A stretch of DNA of 64,000 bases from positions 2,666,001-2,730,000 of the forward strand of contig CATKHW010000061.1 in the NCBI GenBank assembly GCA_949752795.1, given 5' to 3'. This stretch comes from Hyperoodon ampullatus. Its lineage: Eukaryota; Chordata; Mammalia; Artiodactyla; Ziphiidae. Under the pieces are notes generated by a model. That model saw only the letters and a list, made by a program, of their open reading frames with translations. It had not been told where the DNA came from and searched no databases. Position 1 is the stretch's first letter; every line of letters begins with the position of its first letter. A program made the translations under genes and the position numbers. This document shows, in pieces, positions 10,891 through 24,790 of this stretch.

Positions 10891-12621
10891 CTGGGAAATT
10901 CTTTACAATTCCTTCAGGGTCTCTGATGAAACCTGGAATGACCCTATCTACAACGACAGCTGGATGTGGCATAAGGAGGGACACTTGGGACTGAGACGAT
11001 TGGTGAGATTGGGTGAGCAAATGCAGACCTTTTAAAGCACAAATGCCTGGCACACATTCCATGGATCCCAACTCTCTAGGTTGAAGGGAATATTACTACA
11101 GATATAACATACGGGAAACCTAGGGAACGGACACACTGTGAATACGAAAGGTTTTTAAAACTCAACGAATAGCCCCTCTCCTGGTGCTCTGGTTTGACTT
11201 TCCATCTGCTTTACTATCAACCTCCCAACCTGGAGAGACAGCCCCTTTAACCTCCTGGTTCGCTCAGGTTGCCAATTTGGCAGTGGATGAAAGGGAAGAG
11301 GGAGAACCAATGAGAGAGTAGCTATTAGGCATTTGGACGGCACATATCACTGTAATTTCCCGGCAGGAAGAAGAATTAACCAAAGTCTCAGCCACCCACC
11401 GGGAACCAGTATAGGTCCTGAACCAAAATTTTGGAATTGCGGTCAGCTCACCAAAATCGAGTTGAAAAATGGAGCTCAGGGGCACAGCAATTCACAAAGT
11501 GGCCGAGTAATAAAGGACAACTATCGTCCAAAAATCTGTTGAGGGAAGGCAACGAGGCGGACTTGAAAGCGAGGCAGAATAGCAGGAAACAGATTTCAAG
11601 ACGTACGTTGGAATCGCCTTTAAAGCACAGGAAGAGGGGCACAACTTCGACAATGATGCACTTGGCCAAAAAGGGCGTATGCGTTTTCTCCTGAATATAT
11701 TCAGGAGAAAACGCATACGCCCTTTTTGGCCAAGCAAGCAAACGGGCAATGCAAATCTGCACTACAAAGAAGTATCACTTCCCACCGGTCAAAAGGGACA
11801 TCCACAAAATGTGTAAAAACCAGAAAGGCAAGACAGGCCCTGGACAACAGGGAGCCTTGTTATGCTGATGGGCGGGATGTAAATTGCCAACTGCCTCTCT
11901 GGAGGAGTGCATTGTGTTCCGTAAAACAAGTAAACAACAGAGCTACAGAGCCAAGGGCACTTCCTGTCTAGGGAATATACCTTGGGAAAACTGAAAATCA
12001 ATGAGACAGAGCCACCCCAAAATTTAGGGCTGCACTGCTTACAAGGACCTCAACTTGGGTACACCTTAATTATCCCAGGAAATATGAACATGGTTCAAAA
12101 AATTGTGGTACTTACGTATGATAGAATATCCCTCAGCCATGAAATCAATGTCATAAGACCAGTAGCAGCAAAATGGGTGGATTCAGGTACGATGATTCTA
12201 AGTGAAATAAGTCACACAGAAAAAGAAACTTATCATATCACTTATGAAGATCCTGTAAACATGGCTACACTTGAACTGAGTTAGGAAAGAGAACAGTGTC
12301 TCACATTTAGAAAACACTCTTATGCCTGCTTAAGGGGGAAGGAGAGGTGGGGTGATGCATAAAACCAGAGTTTGATATAAGCACAGGTACCGTTCCAAAA
12401 ACCAACTATGGAATAGACAAGACCTACACCTTCCTCAGTGAAAGGGACTCAAAACCCCATATTTCCCGCAGAGGAATATATCTGACAAGTAAGAATCTTA
12501 AAACCTATGTATTGATATGTCTCCGTAAGGGAATCAAGTGTGTCTAGACTGGCATAAACATGGCAGCGAGAATCAGGTCAAACCCACTCTAAAAAGGAAT
12601 TTCAAAAACAAAACAAAAAAA
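10891..12621 (+). repeat. Satellite unit 7, class II with 5-bp deletion
   Basis: 1,731 bp, the shortest full unit. Perfect palindrome at 11661-11734. A 5-bp deletion near 12237 removes AAGAT from a short inverted repeat just before the ORF2 stop and shifts the last codons, so the frame 11982-12284 runs past the usual stop. Confidence 0.95.
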
Positions 12622-14360
12622 CTGGGAAATTCTTTACAATTCCTTCAGGGTCTCTGCTGAAACCTGGAATTACCCTATCTACAACGACAGTTGGATGTGT
12701 CATCAGGCTGGACACTTGGGACTGAGAGGATTGGTGAGATTGGGTGAGCAAATGCAGACCCTTTAAAGCAATAATTCATGGCACCCATTCCATGGGTCCC
12801 AACTCTCCAGGTTGAAGGGAATATTACTACAGTTATAACATGTACGGGAAACCTAGAGAACGGACACACTGTGAATACGAAAGGTTTCTAAAACTCAACG
12901 AATAGACCTTCCCCTGGTGCTCCGGTTTGACTTTCCATCTGCTTTACTATCTATCTCCCAACTTGGAGAGACAGCCCCTTTAACCTCCTGGTTCACACAG
13001 GTTGCCAAATTGGCAGAGGATGAAAGGGAAGAGGGAGAACCAATGAGAGCGTAGCTGTTAGGCATTTGGACGGGCACATATCACTCTAACTTCCCCGCAG
13101 GAAGAAGAATTAACCAAAGTCTCAGCCACCCACCGGGAACCAGTATAGGTCCTGAACCAAAATTTTGGACTTGCGGTCAGCTCACCAAAAACGAGTTGAA
13201 AAATGGAGCTCAGGGGCACAGCAATTCACAAACTGGCCGAGTAATAAAGGACAACTATCGTCCAAAAATCTGTTGAGGAAAGGCAACGAGGCGGACTTGA
13301 AAGAGAGGCAGAATAGCAGGAAACAGATTTCAAGAGGTACGTTGGAATCACCTTTAAAGCACAGGAAGAGGGGCACAACTTCGACAATGATGCACTTGGC
13401 CAAAAAGGGCGTATGCGTTTTCTCCTGAATATATTCAGGAGAAAACGCATAAGCCCTTTTTGGCCAAGCAAGCAAAGGGTCAATGCAAATCTGCACTACA
13501 AATGAGTATCACTTCCCACCGGTGAAAAGAGACATCCACAAAATGTGTAAAAACCAGAAAGGCAAGACAGGCCCTGGACAACAGGGAGCCTTGTTATGCT
13601 GATGGGCGGGAGGTAAATTGCCAACTGCCTCTCTGGAGGAGTGCATTGTGTTCCTTAAAACAAGTAAAGAACAGAGCTACAGAGCCAAGGGCACTTCCAG
13701 TCTAGGGAATATACCTTGGGAAAACTGAAAATCAATAAGACAGAGCCAACCCAAAATTTAGGGCTGCACTGCTTACAAGGACCTCAACTTGGGTACACCT
13801 TAAATATCCCAGGAAATATGAAAATGGTTCAAAAATTTGTGGTACTTACGTATGATAGAATATCCCTCAGCCATGAAATCAATGTCATAAGACCAGTAGC
13901 AGCAAAATGGGTGGATTCAGGTACGATGATTCTAAGTGAAATAAGTCACACAGAAAAAGAAACTTATCATAAGATATCACTTATGAAGATCCTGTAAACA
14001 TGGCTACACTTGAACTGAGTTAGGAAAGAGAACAGTGTCTCACATTTAGAAAACACTCTTATGCCTGCTTAAGGGGGAAGGAGAGGTGGGGTGATGCATA
14101 AAACCAGAGTTTGATATAAGCACAGGTACCGTTCCAAAAACCAACTATGGAATAGACAAGACCTACACCTTCCTCAGTGAAAGGGACTCAGAACCCCATA
14201 TTTCCCGCAGAGGAATATATCTGACTAGTAAGAATCTTAAAACCTATGTATTGATATGTCTCCGCAAGGGAATCAAGTGTGTCTAGACTGGCATAAACAT
14301 GGAAGCGAGAATCAGCTCAAACCCACTATAAAAAGGAATTTCAAAAACAAAACAAAAAAA
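12622..14360 (+). repeat. Satellite unit 8, class I switching to class II
   Basis: 1,739 bp. The left half is class I and the palindrome (13395-13468) carries the same CATAAGCCC mismatch as unit 6. Class I variants persist to about 13736 (AATCAATAAGAC), then class II variants appear from about 13820 (AATATGAAAATGG, TATGATAGAATATCC) with the open ORF2 end at 13716-13997. The switch lies within roughly 80 bp. Confidence 0.93.
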
Positions 14361-16097
14361 CTGGGAAATTGTTTACAATTCCTTCAGGGTCTCTGATGAA
14401 ACCTGGAATGACCCTATCTACAATGACAGCTGGATGTGGCATAAGGAGGGACACTTGGGACTTAGACGATTGGTGAGGTTGGGTGAGCAAATGCAGACCC
14501 TTTAAAGCACAAATGCCTGGCACCCATTCCATGGGTCCCAACTCACCATGTTGAAGGGAATATTACTACAGCTATAACATGTACGGGAAACCTAGAGAAC
14601 GGACACACTGTGAATACGAAAGGTTTCTAAAACTCAAAGAATAGTCCCTCTCCTGGTGCTCCGGTTTGACTTTCCATCTGCTTTACTATCAACCTCCCAA
14701 CTTGGAGAGACAGCCCCTTTAACCTCCTGGTTCACACAGGTTACCAATTTGGCAGACGATGAATGGGAAAAGGGAGAACCAATGAGACAGCAGCTGTTAG
14801 GCATTTGGACGGGCACATATCACTGTAATTTCCCGGCAGGAAGAAAAATTAACCAAAGTCTCAGCCACCCACCGGGAACAAGTATAGGTCCTGAACCAAA
14901 ATTTTGGACTTGCAGTCAGCTCACCAAAAACGAGTTGAAAAATGGAGCTCAGGGGCACAGCAATTCACAAACTGGCCAAGTAATAAAGGACAACTATCGT
15001 CCAAAAATCTGTTGAGGGAAGGCAACGAGGCGGACTTGAAAGCGAGGCAGAATAGCAGGAAACAGATTTCAAGAGGTACGTTGGAATCGCCTTTAAAGCA
15101 CAGGAAGAGGGGCACAACTTCGACAATGATGCACTTGGCCAAAAAGGGCGTATGCATTTTCTCCGGAATATATTCAGGAGAAAACGCATATGTTCTTTTT
15201 GGCCAAGCAAGCAAGCGGGCAATGCAAATCTGCACTACAAAGAAGTATCACTTCCCACCGGTCAAAAGGGACATCCACAAAATGTGTAAAAACCAGAAAG
15301 GCAAGACAGGTCCTGGAGAACAGGGAGCCTTGTTATGCTGATGGGCGGCATATAAATTGCCAACTGCCTCTCTGGAGGAGTGCATTGTGTTCCCTAAAAC
15401 AAGTAAACAACAGAGCTACAGAGCCAAGGGCACTTCCAGTCTAGGGAATATACCTTGGGAAAACTGAAAATCAATAAGACAGAGCCACCCCAAAATTTAG
15501 GGCTGCACTGCTTACAAGGACCTCAACTTGGGTACACCTTAAGTATCCCAGAAATATAAAAATGGTTCAAAAATTGTGGTACTTACGTACGATGGAATAT
15601 CCCTCAGCCATGAAATCAATGTCATAAGACCAGTAGCAGCAAAATGGGTGGATTCAGGTACGATGATTCTAAGTGAAATAAGTCACACAGAAAAAGAAAC
15701 TTATCATAAGATATAACTTATGAAGATCCTATAAACATGGCTACACTTGAACTGAGTTATGAAAGAGAACAGTGTCTCACATTTAGAAAACACTCTTATG
15801 CCTGCTTAAGGGGGAAGGAGAGGTGGGGTGATGCATAAAACCAGAGTTTGATATAAGCACAGGTACCGTTCCAAAAACCAACTATGGAATAGACAAGACC
15901 TACACCTTCTTCAGTGAAAGGGACTCAAAACCCCATATTTCCCGCAGAGGAATATATCTGACTAGTAAGAATCTTAAAACCTATATATTGATATGTCACC
16001 ATATGGGAAACAAGTGTGTCTAGACTGGCATAAACATGGCAGCGAGAATCAGCTCAAACCCACTATAAAAAGGAATTTCAAAAACAAACCAAAAAAA
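14361..16097 (+). repeat. Satellite unit 9, class III, most altered internal palindrome
   Basis: 1,737 bp. Related to unit 12 through its left half. The palindrome at 15134-15207 has five mismatches, including loss of the central TGA (CTCCGGAATA), so the ORF2 frame stays open across it. Two single-base deletions near 15551 and 15571 break the ORF2 end. Confidence 0.94.
14904..15341 (+). pseudogene. L1 ORF2 remnant open across the palindrome (145 codons)
   Basis: This is the longest reading frame that follows the true ORF2 register in the window. It starts in the VEKW region, crosses the palindrome because TGA has become GGA, and continues through AMQICTTKKYHFPPVKRDIH to residues GEQGALLC before a stop. 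Reading it through shows that the palindrome and its right spacer together act as an in-frame insertion of about 28 codons between the residues STMM and RAMQI. There is no start context or catalytic domain; it is a relic and not a gene. Confidence 0.8.
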
Positions 16098-17836
16098 CTG
16101 GGAAATTCTTTACAATTCCTTCAGGGTCTCTGATGAAACCTGGAATGACCCTATCTACAACGACAGCTGCATGTGGCATAAGGGTGGACACTTGGGACTG
16201 AGAGAATTGTTGAGATTGGGTGAGCTAATGCAGTCCCTTTAAAGCAATAATGCATGGCACCCATTCCATTGGTCCCAACTCTCCAGGTTGAAGGGAATAT
16301 TACTACAGTTATAACATGTACAGGAAACCTAGAGAACGGACACACTGTGAGTACGAAAGGTTTCTAAATCTCAACGAATAGTCCCTCACCTGGTGCTTTG
16401 GTTTGACTTTCCATCTGCTTTACTATCAACCTCCCAAATTGGAGAGACAGCCCCTTTAACCTCCTGGTTCACACAGGTTCCCAATTTGGCAGAGGATGAA
16501 AGGGAAGAGGGAGAACCAATGAGAGAGTAGCTGTTAGGCATCTGGACGGGCACATATCACTGTAATTTCCCGGCAGGAAGAAGAATTGACCAAAATCTCA
16601 GCCACCCACCGGGAACCAGTATAGGTCCTGAACCAAAATTTTGGACTTGCGGTCAGCTCACCAAAAGCGAGTTGAACAATGGAGCTCAGGGGCACAGCAT
16701 TTCACAAACTGGCCGAGTAATAAAGGACAACTATCGTCCAAAAATCTGTTGAGTGAAGGCAACGAGGCGCACTTGAAAGCGATGCAGAATAGCAGGAAAC
16801 AGATTTCAAGAGGTACGTTGGAATCGCCTTTAAAGCACATGATGAGTGGCACAACTTCGACAATGATGCACTTGGCCAAAAAGGGCGTATGCGTTTTCTC
16901 CTGAATATATTCAGGAGAAAACGCATACGCCCTTTTTGGCCAAGCAAGCAAGCGGGCAATGCAAATCTGCACTACAAAGAAGTATCACTTCCCACCGGTC
17001 AAAAGGGACATCCACAAAATGTGTAAAAACCAGAAAGGCAAGACAGGCCCTGGAGAACAGGGAGCCTTGTTATGCTGATGGGCGGGATGTAAATTGTCAG
17101 CTGCCTCTCTAGATGAGTGCATTGTGTTCCCTAAAACAAGTAAAGAACAGAGCTACAGAGCCAAGGGCACTTCCAGTCTAGGGAATATACCTTGGGAAAA
17201 CTGAAAATCAATAAGACAGAGCCACCCCAAAATTTAGGGCTGCACTGCTTACAAGGACCTCAACTTGGGTACACCTTAAATATCCCAGGAAATATAAAAA
17301 TAGTTCAAAAAATTGTGGTACTTACGTACGATGGAATATCCCTCAGCCATGAAATCAATTTCATAAGACGAGTAGCAGCAAAATGGGTGGATTCAGGTAC
17401 GAGGATTCTAAGTGAAATAAGTCACAGAGAAAAAGAAACTTATCATAAGATATCACTTATGAAGATCCTGTAAACATGGCTACACTTGAACTGAGTTAGG
17501 AAAGAGAAGAGTGTCTCACATTTAGAAAACACTCTTATGCCTGCTTAAGGGAGAAGGAGAGGTGGGGTGATGCATAAAACCAGAGTTTGATATAAGCACA
17601 GGTACCGTTCCAAAAACCAACCATGGAATAGACAAGACCTACACCTTCCTCAGTGAAAGGGACTCAAAATCCCATATTTCCCGCAGAGGAATTTATCTGA
17701 CTAGTAAGAATCTTAAAACCTATGTATTGATATGTCACCGTATGGGAAACAAGTGTGTCTAGACTGGCATAAACATGGCAGCGAGAATCAGCTCTAACGC
17801 ACTATAAAAAGGAATTTGAAAAACAAAACGAAAAAA
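16098..17836 (+). repeat. Satellite unit 10, class IV
   Basis: 1,739 bp. Perfect palindrome at 16871-16944, flanked by private changes (CACATGATGAGTGGC near 16840). ORF2 end 17192-17473. Class IV has TCAGCTGCC after the palindrome and a 3' UTR variant GTCACCGTATGGGAAAC, seen again at 35,120 and 38,600. Confidence 0.95.
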
Positions 17837-19573
17837 CTGGGAAATTCTTTACAATTCCTTCAGGGTCTCTGATGAAACCTGGAATGACCCTACCTACAAC
17901 GACAGCTGGATGTGGCATAATGGTGGACACTTGGGACTGAGAGAATTGTTGAGATTGGGTGAGCAAATGCAGTCCCTTTAAAGCAATAATTCATGGCACC
18001 CATTCCATGGGTCCCAACTCTCCAGGTTGAAGGGAATACTACTACAGTTATAACATGTACAGGAAACCTAGAGAACGGACACACTGAATACGAATGGTTT
18101 CTAAAACTCAACGAATAGTCCCTCTGCTGGTGCTTCGGTTTGACTTTCCATCTGCTTTACTATCAACCTCCCAACTTGGAGAGACAGCCCCTTTAACCTC
18201 CTGGTTCACACAGGTTCCCAATTTGGCAGAGGATGAAAGGGAAGAGGGAGAACCAATGAGAGAGTAGCTGTTAGGCATTTGGACGGGCACATATCACTGT
18301 AATTTCCCGGCAGGAAGAAGAATTGACCAAAGTCTCAGCCACCCACCGGGAACAAGTATAGGTCCTGAACCAAAATTTTGGACTTGCGGTCAGCTCACCA
18401 AAAACGAGTTGAAAAATGGAGCTCAGGGGCACAGCAATTCACAAACTGGCCGAGTAATAAAGGACAACTATCGTCCAAAAATCTGTTGAGGGAAGGCAAC
18501 GAGGCGCACTTGAATGCGAGGCAGAATAGCAGGAAACAGATTTCAAGAGGTACGTTGGAATCGCCTTTAAAGCACAGGATGAGGGGCACAACTTCGACAA
18601 TGATGCACTTGGCCAAAAAGGGCGTATGCGTTTTCTCCTGAATATATTCAGGAGAAAACGCATACGCCCTTTTTGGCCAAGCAAGCAAGTGGGCAATGCA
18701 AATCTGCACTACAAAGAAGTATCACTTCCCACCGGTCAAAAGGGACATCCACAAAATGTGTAAAAACCAGAAAGGCAAGACAGGCCCTGGAGAACAGGGA
18801 GCCTTGTTATGCTGATGGGCGGGATGTAAATTGTCAGCTGCCTCTCAAGACGAGTGCATTGTGTTCCCTAAAACAAGTAAAGAACACAGCTACAGAGCCA
18901 AGGGCACTTCCTGTCTAGGGAATATACCTTGGGAAAACTGAGAATCAATAAGACAGAGCCACCCCAAAATTTAGGGCTGCACTGCCTACAAGGACCTCAA
19001 CTTGGGTACACTTTAAATATCCCAGGAAATATAAAAATAGTTCAAAAAATTGTGGTACTTACGTACGATGGAATATCCCTCAGCCATGAAATCAATTTCA
19101 TAAGACCAGCAGCAGCAAAATGGGTGGATTCAGGTACGATGATTCTAAGTGAAATAAGTCACAGAGAAAAAGAAATTTATAATAAGATATCACTTATGAA
19201 GATCCTGTAAACATGGCTACAATTGAACTGAGTTAGGAAAGAGAACAGTGTCTCACATTTAGAGAAGAATCTTTTGCCTGCTTAAGGGGGAAGGAGAGGT
19301 GGGGTCATGCATAAAACCAGAGTTTGATATAAGCACAGGTACCATTCCAAAAACCAACTATGGAATAGACAAGACCTACACCTTCCTCAGTGAAAGGGAC
19401 TCAAAACCCCATATTTCCCGCAGAGGAATATATCTGACTAGTAAGAATCTTAAAACCTATGTATTGCTATGTCTCCGTAAGGCAATCAAGTGTGTCTAGA
19501 CTGGCATAAACATGGCAGCGAGAATCAGCTCAAACCCACTATAAAAAGGAATTTCAAAAACAAAACAAAAAAA
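17837..19573 (+). repeat. Satellite unit 11, class IV
   Basis: 1,737 bp. Perfect palindrome at 18608-18681. ORF2 end 18929-19210. Its first ~300 bp, with CCTACCTACAACGAC and GGAATACTACTACAG, are the closest match in the window to the start of units 21 and 23. Confidence 0.95.
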
Positions 19574-21313
19574 CTGGGAAATTCTTTACAATTCCTTCAG
19601 GGTCTCTGATGAAACCTGGAATGACCCTATCTACAATGACAGCTGAATGTGGCATAAGGAGGGACACTTGGGACTTAGACGATTGGTGAGGTTGGGTGAG
19701 CAAATGCAGACCCTTTAAAGCACAAAAGCCTGGCACCCATCCCATGGGTCCCAACCCACCAGGTTGAAGGGAATATTACTACAGCTATAACATGTACGGG
19801 AAACCTAGAGAACGGACACACTCTGAATACGAATGGTTTCTAAAACTCAAAGAATAGTCCCTCTCCTGGTGCTCCGGTTTGACTTTCCATCAGCTTTACT
19901 ATCAACCTCCCAACTTGGAGAGACAGCCCCTTTAACCTCCTGGTTCACACAGGTTACCAAGTTGGCAGAGGATGAATGGGAAAAGGGAGAACCAATGAGA
20001 CAGCAGCTGTTAGGCATTTGGACGGGCTCATATCACTGTAATTTCCCGGCAGGAAGAAGAATTAACCAAAGTCTCAGCCACCCACCGGGAACAAGTATAG
20101 GTCCTGAACCAAAATTTTGGACTTGCGGTCAGCTCACCAAAAACGAGTTGAAAAATGGAGCTCAGGGGCACAGCAATTCACAAACTGGCAGAGTAATAGA
20201 GGACAACTATCGTCCAAAAATCTGTTGAGGGAAGGCATGGAGGCGGACTTGAAAGCGAGGCAGAATAGCAGGAAACAGATTTCAAGAGGTACGTTGGAAT
20301 CGCCTTTAAAGCACAGGAAGAGGGGCACAACTTCGACAATGATGCACTTGGCCAAAAAGGGCGTATGCGTTTTCTCCTGAATATATTCAGGAGAAAACGC
20401 ATACGCCCTTTTTGGCCAAGCAAGCAAACGTGCAATGCAAATCTGCTCTACAAAGAAGTATCACTTCCCACCGGTCAAAAGGGACATCCACAAAATGTGT
20501 AAAAACCAGAAAGGCAAGACAGGCCCTGGAGAACAGGGAGCCTTGTTACGCTGATGGGCGGGACGTAAATTGCCAACTGCCTCTCTGGAGGAGTGCATTG
20601 TGTTCCCTAAAACAAGTAAACAACAGAGCTACAGAGCCAAGGGCACTTCCAGTCTAGGGAATATACCTTGGGAAAACTGAAAATCAATAAGACAGAGCCA
20701 CCCCAAAATTTAGGGCTGCACTGCTTACAAGGACCTCAACTTGGGTACACCTTAAATATCCCAGGAAATATAAAAATGGTTCAAAAAATTGTGGTACTTA
20801 CGTACGATGGAATATCCCTCAGCCATGAAATCAATGTCATAAGACCAGTAGCAGCAAAATGGGTGGATTCAGGTACGATGATTCTAAGTGAAATAAGTCA
20901 CACAGAAAAATAAACTTATCATAAGATATCACTTATGAAGATCATATAAACATGGCTATACTTGAACTGAGTTAGGAAAGAGAACAGTGTCTCACATTTA
21001 GAAAACACTCTTATGCCTGCTTAAGGGGGAAAGAGAGGTGGGGTGATGCATAAAACCAGAGTTTGATATAAGCACAGGTACCGTTCCAAAAACCAACTAT
21101 GGAATAGACAAGACCTACACCTTCTTCAGTGAAAGGGACTCAAAACCCCATATTTCCTGGGGAGGAATATATCTGACTAGTAAGAATTTTAAAACATATG
21201 TATTGATATATCTCTGTAAGGGAATCAAGTGTGTCTAGACTGGCATAAACATGGCAGCGAGAATCAGCTCAAACCCACTATAAAAAGGAATTTCAAAAAC
21301 AGAACAAAAAAAA
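19574..21313 (+). repeat. Satellite unit 12, class III
   Basis: 1,740 bp. Perfect palindrome at 20347-20420. Its left half pairs with unit 9 at an offset of three units. The ORF2 end (20668-20913) stops early at a new TAA where AAAGAA became AAATAA. Its tail is an unusually long A run. Confidence 0.94.
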
Positions 21314-23051
21314 ATGGGAATTTCTTTACAATTCCTTCAGGGTCTCTGATGAAACCTGGAATGACCCTATCTACAATGACAGTTGGATGTGGCATAAGGC
21401 TGGACACTTGGGACTGAGAGGATTGGTGAGATTTGGTGAGCAAATGCAGACCCTTTAAAGCACAAATGCCTGGCACCCATTCCATGGGCCCCAACTCTCC
21501 AGGTTGAAGGGAATATTACTACAGCTATAACATGTATGGGAAACCTAGAGAACGGACCCACTGTGAATACGAAAGGTTTCTAAAACTCAACGAATAGTCC
21601 CTCTCCTGGTGCTCCGGTTTGACTTTCCATCTGCTTTACTATCAATCTCCCAACTTGGAGAGACAGCCCCTTTAAACTCCTGGTTCGCACAGGTTTCCAA
21701 TTTGGCAGAGGATGAAAGGGAAGAGGAAGAACAAATCAGAGAGTAGCTGTTAGGCATTTGGACGGGCACATATCACTCTAACTACCCAGCATGAAAAGAA
21801 TTATCCAAAGTCTCAGCCCCCCACCGAGAACCAGCATAGGTCCTGAACCAAAATTTTGTACTTGCGGTCAGCTCACAAAAAACGAGTTAACAAATGGAGC
21901 TCAGGGGCACAGAAATTCACAAACTGGCAGAGTAATAAAGGACAACTATCATCCAAAAATATGTTAAGGGAAGGCAGCGAGGCGGACTTGAAAGCGAGGC
22001 AGAATAGCAGGAAAAAGATTTCAAGAGGTACTTTGGAATCGCCTTTAAAGCACAGGAAGAGGGGCACAACTTCGACAATGATGCACTTGGCCAAAAAGGG
22101 CGTATGCGTTTTCTCCTGAATATATTCAGGAGAAAACGCATACGCCCTTTTTGGCCAAGCAAGCAAGCGGGCAATGCAAATCTGCACTAAAAAGAAGTAT
22201 CACTTCCCACCGGTCAAAAGGGACATCCACAAAATGTGTAAAAACCAGAAAAGCAAAACAGGCCATGGAGAACAGGGAGCCTTGTTATGCTGATGGGCGG
22301 GATGTAAATTGCCAACTGCCTCTCTGGAGGAGTGTATTGTGTTCCCTAAAACAAGTAAACAACAGAGCTACAGAGCCAAGGCCACTTCCAGTCTAGGGAA
22401 TATACCTTGGAAAAACTTAAAATCAATAAGACAGAGCCACCCCAAAATTTAGGGCTGCACTGCTTACAAGGACCTCAACTTGGGTACACCTTAAATATCC
22501 CAGGAAATATAAAAATGGTTCAAAAAATTGTGGTACTTACGTACGATGGAATATCCGTCAGCCATGAAATCAATGTCATAAGACCAGTAGCAGCAAAATG
22601 GGTGGATTCAGGTACGATGATTCTAGGTGAAATAAGTCACAGAGAAAAAGAAACTTATCATAAGATATCACTTATGAAGATCCTGTAAACATGGCTACAC
22701 TTGAACTGAGTTAGGAAAGAGAACAGTGTCTCACATTTAGAAAACACTCTTATGCCTGCTTAAGGGTGAAGGAGAGGTGGGGTGATGCATAAAACCAGAG
22801 TTTGATATAAGCACAGGTACCGTTCCAAAAACCAACTATGGAATAGACAAGACCTACACCTTCCTCAGTGAAAGGGACTCAAAACCCCATATTTCCCGCA
22901 GAGGAATATATCTGACTAGTAAGAATCTTAAAACCTATGTATTGATATGTCTCCGTAAGGGAATCAAGTGTGTCTAGACTGGCATAAACATGGCAGCGAG
23001 AATCAGCTCAAACCCACTATAAAAAGGAATTTCAAAAACAAAACAAAAAAA
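21314..23051 (+). repeat. Satellite unit 13, private left half, alpha right half
   Basis: 1,738 bp. Perfect palindrome at 22086-22159. From about 22340 it matches unit 16 at an offset of 5,216 bp, including the ORF2 end variant GISVSHE and ILGEISHRE (22407-22688). Upstream of that point it is its own type. Confidence 0.94.
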
Positions 23052-24790
23052 CTGGGAAATTCTTTACAATTCCTTCAGGGTCTTTGATGAAACCTGGAAT
23101 GACCCTATCTACAACGACAGCTGGATGTGGCATAAGGCTGGACACTTGGGACTGAGACGATTGGTGAGATTGGGTGAGCAAATGCAGACCCTTTAAAGCA
23201 CAAATGCCTGGCACCCATTCCATGGGTCCGAACACTCCAGGTTGAAGGGAATATTACTACAGCTATACCATGTATGGGAAACCTAGAGAACGGACCCACT
23301 GTGAATACGAAAGGTTTCTAAAACTCAACGAATAGTCCCTCTCCTGGTGCTCCGGTTTGACTTTCCATCTGCTTTACTATCAATCTCCCAACTTGGAGAG
23401 ACAGCCCCTTTAACCTCCTGGTTCGCACAGGTTTCCAATTTGGCACAGGATGAAAGGGAAGAGGGAGAACCAATGAGAGAGTAGCTGTTAGGCATTTGGA
23501 CGGGCGCATATCACTCTAACTTCCCAGCATGAAGAAGAATGAACCAAAGTCTCAGCCCCCCACCGAGAACCAGCATAGGTCCTGAACCAAAATTTTGGAC
23601 TTGCGGTCAGCTGACAAAAAACGAGTTAAGAAATGGAGCTCAGGGGCACAGCAATTCACAAACTGGCAGAGTAATAGAGGACAACTATCATCCAAAAATA
23701 TGTTAAGGGAAGGCAACGAGGCGGACTTGAAAGTGAGGCAGAATAGCAGGAAACAGATTTCAAGAGGTACGTTGGAATTGCCTTTAAAGCACAGGAAGAG
23801 GGGCACAACTTCGACATTGATGCACTTGGCCAAAAAGGGCGTATGCGTTTCCTCCTGAATATATTCAGGAGAAAACGCATACGCCCTTTTTGGCCAAGCA
23901 AGCAAGCGGGCAATGCAAATCTGCACTACAAAGAAGTGTCACTTCCCACCGGTCATAAGGGACATCCACAAAATGTCTAAAAACCAGAAAGGCTAGACAG
24001 GCCCTGGAGAACAGGGAGCCTTGTTATGCTGATGGGCGGGATGTAAATTGCCAACTGCCTCTCTGGAGGAGTACATTGTGTTCCCTAAAACAAGTAAACA
24101 ACAGAGCTACAGAGGCAAGGACACTTCCAGTCTAGGGAATACACCTTGGGAAAACTGAAAATCAATAAGACAGAGCCACCCCAAAATTTAGGGCTGCACT
24201 GCTTAAAAGGACCTCTACTTCGGTACACCTTAAATATCCCAGGAAATATAAAAATGGTTCAAAAAATTGTGGTACTTACGTACGATGGAATATCCCTCAG
24301 CCATGAAATCAATGTCATAAGACCAGGAGCAGCAAAATGGGTGGATTCAGGTACGATGATTCTAAGTGAAATAAGTCACACAGAAAAAGAAACTTATCAT
24401 AAGATATCACTGATGAAGATCCTGTAAACATGGCTACACTTGAACTGAGTTAGGAAAGAGAAGAGTGTCTCACATTTAGAAAACACTCTTATGTCTGCTT
24501 AAGGGGGAAGGAGAGGTGGGGTGATGCATAAAACCAGAGTTTGATATAAGCACAGGTACCGTTCCAAAAACCATCTATGGAATAGACAAGACGTACACCT
24601 TCCTCAGTGAAAGGGACACAAAACCCCATATTTCCCGCAGAGGAATATATCTGACTACTAAGAATCTTAAAACCTATGTATTGATATGTCTTCGTAAGGG
24701 AATCAAGTGTGTCTAAACTGGCATAAACATGGCAGCGAGAATCAGCTCAAACCCACTATAAAAAGGAATTTCAAAAACCAAACAAAAAAA
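23052..24790 (+). repeat. Satellite unit 14, class beta
   Basis: 1,739 bp. The palindrome at 23825-23898 has one mismatch (TTTCCTCC in the left arm). ORF2 end 24146-24427 with the marker residues KGPLLRY and RPGAAKW. Near-identical copies are unit 17 (+5,216 bp) and unit 29 (+26,081 bp). Confidence 0.95.

Noticed and set aside
14656..15015. 119-codon frame in unit 9, and the 131-codon frame at 19833-20228
   Set aside because: Longer than the other frames only because unit classes III lack stops in that register; it is not the main ORF2 frame and shows no domain.
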